Source of the DNA: JBGSOW01 sp041738875
Lineage (GTDB): Bacteria > Patescibacteriota > Dojkabacteria > CALFHW01
Direction of reading: 5' to 3'
DNA: 8,165 nucleotides
NCBI GenBank assembly: GCA_041738875.1
Contig: JBGSOW010000040.1
Span: 1 to 8,165 of the forward strand
In this document: piece by piece, positions 1 to 4,571 of the stretch
Layout: every line of letters begins with the position of its first letter
How positions within the stretch are numbered: position 1 is the stretch's first letter
Program-made: the position numbers and the translations under genes
Notes under the pieces: model-generated
What the model was told of the DNA's origin: nothing
Seen by the model: the letters and a program-made list of their open reading frames with translations, nothing else
Databases searched by the model: none

Positions 1-189
1 CGTTTAAGTAAACGGATGAAAGCTACAGTAGCTGAAGAGGAGCATGCCTTATTTGATGTGTATTTACGTATTCTTGATAAAGACAGTCTGGGGGCTGAAG
101 TAGAAGAGGTAATACGTGAGGAACAAATCAGTGCCCAAGCAGCTTTAGCCACAGTAATTAAAAAACATATTTCCCAACTTGCAGAAGCA
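1..189 (+). other. Segment resembling the N-terminal region of PtsP / PEP-protein phosphotransferase
   Basis: This stretch, including the five codons before the ATG at 16, reads like an internal part of a PtsP-type enzyme: an 'EEExALFDVYLRxLDxxxLGxEV' helix followed by a segment ending in AALATVIKKHISQLAEA. Arginine is written mostly CGT or CGG here, whereas the downstream genes favour AGA. That hints at a different origin, but the sample is small. Only this fragment is present: the rest of the EI N-terminal domain, the phospho-histidine domain and the PEP-binding barrel are all missing. It cannot function as a phosphotransferase as it stands. The family match is from memory, not from a search. 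Confidence 0.55.
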
Positions 190-612
190 GTGCACCCTAT
201 AGTTCTAAACATCCTCAACTCAGATCAGAAGTTCAATAAATATATAGCTCCAGAAGATCTAGTCTCAAATAATATTCTTTTGTTTAGTTTTAACACTCCA
301 AAAGGAAAGTTATATTTTGACCTAAGCATAGTTGATAGGTTTCATGCGGGAGTTCACAAGCCGAGTAACTTTATACCTAATATTAGTCAAATACAAATCC
401 CAAGTGCTCTGAGACGTACAGGACATGGAAGAGCCCTTATCTCAACAGTAGAAGAATGCTTACGTATGCAGGGATATCCAATGCTCACAGCAACTAATCT
501 AACGCCTGATGGTAAGCTGTTTTGGAAAGACAAAAAACTAGGCTATATCGATGGTAGGACATATTTTGGAGTAGATAAAGAAAACTACATTGTATACAAA
601 TCTCTCAGATAG
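1..612 (+). CDS. 5'-open ORF: PtsP/Enzyme I-like N-terminal segment joined to a GNAT-like acetyltransferase domain
   Basis: The frame is open to the first base of the window, so the ATG at 16 is probably an internal methionine and the true start lies off the left edge. Numbering from that ATG, residues 7-58 (EEEHALFDVYLRILDKDSLG and what follows) resemble the N-terminal helical region of PtsP/Enzyme I phosphotransferases. The D-x-YLRERA and DIxDLG-type motifs that normally follow are absent. From about residue 60 the sequence changes character. RRTGHGRAL (133-141) fits the acetyl-CoA-binding GNAT motif A (R/Q-x-x-G-x-G/A), and FWKDKKLGY (169-177) resembles the C-terminal 'F..klGF' strand of GNATs. 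The GNAT substrate is unknown. A GTG at 190-192 lies in frame at the boundary and could start a 140-residue GNAT alone, a normal size for that family. It stops at TAG 610-612 with no clear terminator. The GNAT call is moderate; a true fusion is doubtful. Confidence 0.6.
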   Translation, partial: RLSKRMKATVAEEEHALFDVYLRILDKDSLGAEVEEVIREEQISAQAALATVIKKHISQLAEAVHPIVLNILNSDQKFNKYIAPEDLVSNNILLFSFNTPKGKLYFDLSIVDRFHAGVHKPSNFIPNISQIQIPSALRRTGHGRALISTVEECLRMQGYPMLTATNLTPDGKLFWKDKKLGYIDGRTYFGVDKENYIVYKSLR

Positions 613-693
613 GATAACTCACTGTTACTTTTAAACTCTCCAGCACCTCTAGCTCTTTTTGAATCATTACAATTTACTAAATGTCCTATAGTA

Positions 694-722
694 TTGCTTT
701 CCTAGTCGAAATGATATATAAT
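694..722 (+). promoter_or_regulatory. Candidate promoter of the 423-residue gene
   Basis: TATAAT at 717-722 is preceded 17 bases upstream by TTGCTT at 694-699, which matches only half of the -35 consensus. A TG at 712-713 also sets up an overlapping extended form, TG-a-TATATA. The transcript would start near 729, giving a leader of about 20 bases. That leader, ending in TGTATTATTT before the ATG at 751, has no Shine-Dalgarno sequence. Confidence 0.4.
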
Positions 723-750
723 TACTATATTATCTAGCATTGTATTATTT

Positions 751-2022
751 ATGACAGAATTCGAAAAGGGCAAAGCCTCAAGTCAATTAAGTGAAGATGA
801 TGTTATTGTGACAAGAAATGTTGAGTTTTCATTTGGAAAAGACCATCGTGATCATCCATCGGTCACAATTATAGAGACTGGTAATCAGAGTGTTTTCGGT
901 ATAGTTGAGACGGATAATCAGGGATTTAATACGTATCCGTTAGAAAGTGACGATGTTTTAAGACTGGGGTATTATAGTTACGGAGACTTTTACCGAAGTA
1001 ACTCACAGATTATCGTTCTAAACGATAAGATGGAGGTTATCAGCGTCAAAGCAATAAATCCAAGATCACGCACAATGTATACATCAGATGGAAAGAGGCA
1101 GTTACAGGAATCATATTCGATAGAAAAAACTGTATTCAACCGTGAGCTAGATTATGTAAATGTTGTAGTTGATTTACTAAAAGATAATCCTTCTGATATA
1201 GAAATTGCAAGTGCTGCATATCACCATGTACTCGATGATTTAGAGTTAGAATTGATGGACTTAGGTCATGAACAAAATGCTGCAAATAAAATTGTAAACC
1301 AAATAAGACTAGGGAATATTCCAAGAGGAGGAGGATTCGAAGATTTTATTTCCATATTAACGCAAAGAGTTAATTACATTCATTCACTTGGTTATGCAAC
1401 AGGTTTACGTCAGAGATCGCTTTCAGGTGCACAAGACTACTTTGATTATAAAAACGGTATCGACCAACAAATAGCACAAGGTAAATCACTTAGCGACAGA
1501 CCCTTTTCCGCATATGAGATCAAAGAAAATAGACAGATAAACGAATTTGGAATTGCACTAAGAGTTGTAGGTTCAATCTTTCGAGGTGTAAATACTAGTA
1601 TATATGCTGTTCTACCTAGCGAGGCTCAGAGAACAAAGTATTATCAATCTGTTATTTCTAAAAGTTATAAAATTAACAGAGGAGATGTCAGTAAAGATAT
1701 CAGAAGGTATGAAACAAGCAGGTCAATTGAGAGACAATTTAGACAATTTAAGTATTCAGCACTTTTGAGAATAGTTGGAAATGTTATTAGACAAAGAACT
1801 GGCTGGAATAACGAACAAACCCCTAAGAATGTTTTTGATGGTTTTCGTGGTTATTTGGAGGAAAGACTTGCACCTAAAAGTAAATCCAAGGGAACTAATG
1901 CTTTAGATGAATTACTTGCTGAGGAAGAAAAAGATTCTAGAACTCATATCCTAGGCAATGACGGAGAGTTAATAGATGATGATAATAGTTATGGTAGTGG
2001 TAGTGTAAATAGACGCCAGTGA
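751..2022 (+). CDS. Hypothetical soluble protein, 423 residues, family not recognised
   Basis: I do not recognise this protein. No signal peptide or membrane segment is visible, so it is probably cytoplasmic. Residues about 1-125 alternate hydrophobic and polar residues with many Tyr, Asn and Asp, suggesting a beta-rich domain that includes VLRLGYYSYGDFYRSN. Residues about 130-190 look helical and acidic. A Gly-rich turn, IPRGGGFEDF, falls at about 190-200. Residues about 255-375 are basic and helical with many Arg and Tyr (for example RRYETSRSIERQFRQFKYS), which could suit nucleic-acid or protein contact, though no catalytic motif stands out. The last ~40 residues are acidic and low in complexity, probably a disordered tail. 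The start is the first ATG after a plausible promoter. The gene ends in tandem stops, TGA at 2020-2022 followed directly by TAA. The glyS T-box promoter begins 10 bases after that TGA. It is probably a single-gene unit, since no sequence relation to the neighbouring genes is visible. Confidence 0.8.
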   Translation: MTEFEKGKASSQLSEDDVIVTRNVEFSFGKDHRDHPSVTIIETGNQSVFGIVETDNQGFNTYPLESDDVLRLGYYSYGDFYRSNSQIIVLNDKMEVISVKAINPRSRTMYTSDGKRQLQESYSIEKTVFNRELDYVNVVVDLLKDNPSDIEIASAAYHHVLDDLELELMDLGHEQNAANKIVNQIRLGNIPRGGGFEDFISILTQRVNYIHSLGYATGLRQRSLSGAQDYFDYKNGIDQQIAQGKSLSDRPFSAYEIKENRQINEFGIALRVVGSIFRGVNTSIYAVLPSEAQRTKYYQSVISKSYKINRGDVSKDIRRYETSRSIERQFRQFKYSALLRIVGNVIRQRTGWNNEQTPKNVFDGFRGYLEERLAPKSKSKGTNALDELLAEEEKDSRTHILGNDGELIDDDNSYGSGSVNRRQ

Positions 2023-2032
2023 TAACTATATC

Positions 2033-2041
2033 TGCTATAAT
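2033..2041 (+). promoter_or_regulatory. Extended -10 promoter of the T-box/glyS unit
   Basis: TGCTATAAT is a consensus extended -10 element (TG-n-TATAAT). No convincing -35 box lies 16-18 bases upstream, as is common for extended -10 promoters. The expected start near 2048 sits just before the first paired strand of the T-box leader. The surrounding CTGCTATAATCT is repeated with one change before the gene at 4225. Confidence 0.65.
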
Positions 2042-2186
2042 CTCTTACACCTTTGGCAAGTGGGTCGTTTGTGTTAGCTTTTTTGTGCTAAATAAACGAT
2101 AAACGAAAAAATTGAATAAGCGACCGCAAAAGTGTTTTGGGAGTTATCAAGTAGCTATTTAATAGTTGATTAACTCTCAAAGAAAT

Positions 2187-2225
2187 AGGGTGGAACCGCG
2201 GCAAGATTGAACTTATGCCGTCCCT
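2187..2225 (+). promoter_or_regulatory. T-box antiterminator helix
   Basis: AGGG 2187-2190 can pair with CCCT 2222-2225, and CGGCA 2199-2203 with TGCCG 2216-2220. The conserved bulge TGGAACCG (2191-2198) is left exposed to bind the tRNA NCCA end. The bases at 2216-2225 are shared with the terminator stem, so the two structures exclude each other, as expected for a transcriptional T-box. Confidence 0.85.
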
Positions 2226-2267
2226 TGTTAGAAAGATTTATTTCTTATCTACAAGGGGCGGCTTTTT
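2217..2267 (+). terminator. Intrinsic terminator/attenuator of the glyS T-box
   Basis: GCCGTCCCTTGT (2217-2228) pairs along its whole length with ACAAGGGGCGGC (2251-2262), with one G-U pair. AGAAA 2230-2234 and TTTCT 2241-2245 extend the helix. TTTTT follows at 2263-2267. This is a strong intrinsic terminator that overlaps the antiterminator. Confidence 0.92.
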
Positions 2268-2276
2268 ATATATAAT
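2248..2276 (+). promoter_or_regulatory. Possible internal promoter between the attenuator and glyS
   Basis: TCTACA at 2248-2253 matches 4 of 6 bases of the -35 consensus. It is followed after 17 bases by a perfect TATAAT at 2271-2276. If used, transcripts would start about 15 bases before the glyS ATG and escape T-box control. The region is very AT-rich, so a chance match is quite likely. Confidence 0.25.
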
Positions 2277-2298
2277 TTAATTATTAATAACAGAAAAC

Positions 2299-3717
2299 AT
2301 GTCACAACAAGCAACATTACAAAAAATATCTAATCTAGCCAAAAGGAGAGGATTTGTATATCCATCTAGCGAAATATATGGAGGGCTAGAAAGTGCTTAT
2401 GATTACGGCTACTACGGAACACTTTTAAAGAATAACATCCGGGATCTTTGGTGGAGAATGTTTGTTCTAGATAGAGATGACATGGTAGGACTAGATTCAA
2501 GCATTATAGTAAACCCCCAGACTTGGGTGGCATCTGGCCATGTAGGATCGTTTAATGACGCTCTGATCGACGATAAAGTAACAAAAGAAAGATTTAGAGC
2601 AGATCACCTGATCGAAAATTGGGTCGAAAAGAATCAGAGTAAGTTGAAAGAGGAGCATAAAGATGTTGATGTAGCTGGAATGAGCCTAGATGAAATGGCC
2701 GAATTCATAACAGAATACGGAATAAAAAGTCCCAACGGAAATGAACTTACAAAACCACGCAAATTCAACCAACTTTTTGAAACTGAGTATGGTGTATTGG
2801 CAGAAGGAAAAAATACCGTATACCTCAGAGGAGAGACTGCACAAGGTATTTTTCTGAGTTATAAAAATATTATAGACACGATGCGTGTGAAGTTACCTTT
2901 TGGGGTTGGGCAAGTTGGTAAAAGTTTCCGAAATGAAATAACTAAAGGACAATTCATATTCCGCACACTGGAGTTTGAACAGATGGAAATTGAATACTTC
3001 TTCAATCCAAAAGAATCGGACTGGAAAGCAATTTTCGAAGATTGGAAGGAACAATCTACCAGGTTCTACGACGAGCTAGGAATAGATCGTGAAAACCTAA
3101 GATATAGAGAGCACTCTGACAAAGAAAGATCACACTACTCTAGCCAAACTTTTGATATTGATTACAAATTCGATTTCGGATTTAAAGAATTACTTGGAAT
3201 TGCGTATAGAGGAGATTACGATCTAAAGCAGCATATGGAGCACAGTGGGAAGGATTTGAGATTTACAGATCCAAAGACCGGAGAAAAGTTTTTACCACAT
3301 GTTATAGAGCCAGCAACTGGTCTAAACCGCGCGATGCTTGCAGTTCTTTATGAAGCATATCGTGAAGAGGATTTGGGTGAAGGAAAAACTAGAACAGTAT
3401 TGAAGATAAAGCCACAACTAGCACCTATAAAAGTTGCAGTTTTCCCTCTTCAGAAGAAAAGTGAGCTTGAAGAAAGCGCTAAGAACCTGCACAAGAAATT
3501 CAAACTCGCTGGAATCATCTCAGAGTTTGATAACTCCGGAAACATCGGTAAAATGTACAGAAGACAAGACGAGATCGGTACACCGTTCTGTGTAACAATC
3601 GACTTCGACACTGAGACCGATAACGCAGTTACTGTGAGAGATCGAGACACGATGAAACAGGAAAGAATTAATGTAAATGATATAGTTGAGTACATAAGAA
3701 ACAAGGTCTCACAATAG
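2299..3717 (+). CDS. glyS: Glycyl-tRNA synthetase, class II, single-chain (alpha2 homodimer) type
   Basis: This cytoplasmic enzyme charges tRNA-Gly using glycine and ATP (EC 6.1.1.14). It is full length for the single-chain type, also called glyQS. The N-terminal signature RRGFVYPSSEIYGGL is at 16-30. WVASGHVGSFNDALIDDK (76-93) precedes FRADHLIE (99-106). The glycine-site loop LRGETAQGIF is at 177-186. Motif 2 begins with FRNEI (210-214) and runs to FEQMEIEYF (226-234). GIAYRGDYDLKQH is at 300-312. Motif 3 is IEPATGLNRAMLAVL (336-350). An HGTP-type anticodon-binding domain follows from about 372, with GKMYRRQDEIGTPFC at 417-431. Departures from the usual sequence include Asp and Thr where many relatives have a DCKxC cysteine pair (89-95), and LRGE in place of LRPE. 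The catalytic core looks intact. The ATG lies 31 bases after the T-box terminator and has no Shine-Dalgarno sequence. The gene is controlled by the T-box and probably co-transcribed with the next gene, 11 bases away. Confidence 0.97.
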   Translation: MSQQATLQKISNLAKRRGFVYPSSEIYGGLESAYDYGYYGTLLKNNIRDLWWRMFVLDRDDMVGLDSSIIVNPQTWVASGHVGSFNDALIDDKVTKERFRADHLIENWVEKNQSKLKEEHKDVDVAGMSLDEMAEFITEYGIKSPNGNELTKPRKFNQLFETEYGVLAEGKNTVYLRGETAQGIFLSYKNIIDTMRVKLPFGVGQVGKSFRNEITKGQFIFRTLEFEQMEIEYFFNPKESDWKAIFEDWKEQSTRFYDELGIDRENLRYREHSDKERSHYSSQTFDIDYKFDFGFKELLGIAYRGDYDLKQHMEHSGKDLRFTDPKTGEKFLPHVIEPATGLNRAMLAVLYEAYREEDLGEGKTRTVLKIKPQLAPIKVAVFPLQKKSELEESAKNLHKKFKLAGIISEFDNSGNIGKMYRRQDEIGTPFCVTIDFDTETDNAVTVRDRDTMKQERINVNDIVEYIRNKVSQ

Positions 3718-3728
3718 TACGAATAATT

Positions 3729-4148
3729 ATGGAGGAAAATATAAATATAATAGCGTTTGCGTCAATTGGGGCCTTGGTGGTTATACTACTAGTTGCCTAC
3801 TATTTTTTGTTTGTTAAACAGCCCGAAACTCCGGCTTGGAAAGGGAAATTAACAAAAAAGTACCAAGAAATTTTAAACAAAGACTTGCCAAAAGAATATT
3901 TGGTTCTGGAATTGGATAAATTAACCCATGCGATTCTAAAAGAGAAATTTTCATCTACTAGTAGTTTTGGTGAAATTATGAAATCAAAAGGGAAAAAATT
4001 GGAACGTAGAATTGAAAACGATTTGTGGGGAGCTCATAAACTGAGAAATCAGCTTGCTCATGATATGGATCATAAACCTAGTCCAAGTGAACTAAATAAA
4101 GCGATAATCACGTTAAAGAATTTCATTAAAACCTCGCTTAAAGAGTAA
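3729..4148 (+). CDS. Membrane-anchored small protein with a HEPN-like RNxxxH motif, 139 residues
   Basis: Residues about 6-28 form one strongly hydrophobic helix, followed by the basic residue K30. An N-out, C-in anchor with a cytoplasmic domain is likely. The rest is helical. RNQLAH at 106-111 matches the R-x4-H motif of HEPN domains, with Asn next to the Arg as in HEPN RNases, and lies in the context LWGAHKLRNQLAHD. Similar 'AHKxRNxxAHe' proteins with an N-terminal anchor are common in Patescibacteria, to my knowledge without a known function. HEPN proteins elsewhere are often RNases, including ones acting on tRNA or mRNA, but some are non-catalytic, and I see no partner antitoxin gene. The gene starts 11 bases after glyS stops and lacks its own promoter, so T-box co-regulation with glyS is expected. 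RNase activity is speculative; the anchor and motif are clear. Confidence 0.8.
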   Translation: MEENINIIAFASIGALVVILLVAYYFLFVKQPETPAWKGKLTKKYQEILNKDLPKEYLVLELDKLTHAILKEKFSSTSSFGEIMKSKGKKLERRIENDLWGAHKLRNQLAHDMDHKPSPSELNKAIITLKNFIKTSLKE

Positions 4149-4172
4149 TCACAAGAAAAATATAGTCAGAAC

Positions 4173-4181
4173 TGCTACAAT
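4173..4181 (+). promoter_or_regulatory. Extended -10 promoter of the pterin dehydratase gene
   Basis: TGCTACAAT is an extended -10 element. The surrounding 12 bases (CTGCTACAATCT) differ by one base from the glyS promoter at 2032. There is no clear -35 box. Transcription would start near 4188, giving a leader of about 37 bases that is AT-rich and has no Shine-Dalgarno sequence. It separates this gene from the glyS unit, although readthrough is possible because no terminator is visible between 4149 and 4172. Confidence 0.55.
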
Positions 4182-4224
4182 CTACTATTAGTTTGTAATA
4201 TATTTAATTTTATTCAACAAAACC

Positions 4225-4524
4225 ATGTCTACACTTAACGTTGATGAAATAAATAGTGAATTAGAAAAATTTGATGCTTGGAATTATGATGAAGAGGCTT
4301 CAGCAATTGTGTCTGCTTTTGAATTCGAAAATTTTAGAGAAGCTATGGACTTTGCTGCAGCAGTTGGCGACGTTGCAGAGAATGTAGGACATCACCCTGA
4401 TATACTCGTTCATGACTTCAAATTCGTGACTATTTTCACTAGGACTCACGAGCCCGATGGCATCACAAAAAAAGACATCGAACTAGTCAAAGCAATTGAG
4501 GACAACCTAGAGTTCGAGGACTAA
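4225..4524 (+). CDS. Pterin-4a-carbinolamine dehydratase family protein (PhhB/DCoH-like)
   Basis: This 99-residue protein has the normal length and layout of the family (EC 4.2.1.96). It carries W19 in an N-terminal strand, AFEFENFREAMDFAAAV (31-47), the catalytic signature GHHPDI (55-60) and RTHEPDGITKKDI (73-85), whose His75 lies in the usual 'THxxgGlTxxDi' setting. The family dehydrates 4a-hydroxytetrahydrobiopterin after aromatic amino-acid hydroxylases act. Relatives in organisms without such hydroxylases have been proposed to act in other pterin or molybdopterin contexts. No hydroxylase, pterin or molybdopterin gene is present here, so the physiological role is open. The active-site histidines look intact, so it is probably a working enzyme. 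The AACAAAACC leader before the ATG contains no Shine-Dalgarno sequence. The gene converges on the minus-strand gene ending at 4556. Confidence 0.93.
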   Translation: MSTLNVDEINSELEKFDAWNYDEEASAIVSAFEFENFREAMDFAAAVGDVAENVGHHPDILVHDFKFVTIFTRTHEPDGITKKDIELVKAIEDNLEFED

Positions 4525-4551
4525 AGGTAGTTGAAGGAGCAAGTTAATCGA

Positions 4552-4571
4552 GAAACTATGATTTCAGTTTC
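4552..4571. terminator. Small hairpin between convergent genes, possible weak bidirectional terminator
   Basis: GAAACT (4552-4557) pairs with AGTTTC (4566-4571) around an 8-base loop, followed by TTT on the plus strand. It overlaps the last codons of the minus-strand gene and lies 27 bases after the plus-strand gene stops. The stem is only six pairs and the T-tract is short, so termination here would be weak. Confidence 0.25.

Larger units (their letters stand above)
2048..2267 (+). promoter_or_regulatory. T-box riboswitch (tRNA-Gly-sensing leader of glyS)
   Basis: The invariant T-box AGGGTGGAACCGCG is at 2187-2200. In the bulge TGGAACC the variable base is A, which suits the U73 discriminator of bacterial tRNA-Gly and agrees with the glycyl-tRNA synthetase gene downstream. 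Stem I can be drawn by hand: CTTTGGC 2051-2057 pairs with GCAAAAG 2126-2132 (one G-A mismatch), GGTCG 2063-2067 with CGACC 2121-2125, and a distal hairpin forms from TTAGC 2074-2078 and GCTAA 2087-2091. It is short compared with the usual ~100-base Stem I. A Stem III hairpin forms from GAGTTATCAA 2141-2150 and the strand at 2166-2176. Family knowledge: uncharged tRNA stabilises an antiterminator, so transcription continues when glycine charging is low. The specifier is not obvious, as no GGN triplet lies on the 3' side of Stem I where it is usually found. The amino-acid assignment therefore rests on the gene and the bulge base. Confidence 0.93.

Noticed and set aside
650..662. CTCTTTTTG tract after the first ORF as a terminator
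   Set aside because: No stable hairpin precedes the T-tract; only three complementary bases were found.
1136..1324. 62-codon minus-strand frame inside the 423-residue gene
   Set aside because: Antisense shadow of a longer, better-supported gene; composition is unlike a real protein and no promoter is seen.
3450..3704. 84-codon minus-strand frame inside glyS
   Set aside because: Antisense to the conserved anticodon-binding domain of glyS; Ser/Leu-rich shadow translation.
3729..4148. HEPN/MNT toxin-antitoxin pair
   Set aside because: No nucleotidyltransferase (MNT) gene with a GSxxxG motif lies on either side, and the protein is membrane-anchored, unlike typical HEPN toxins.
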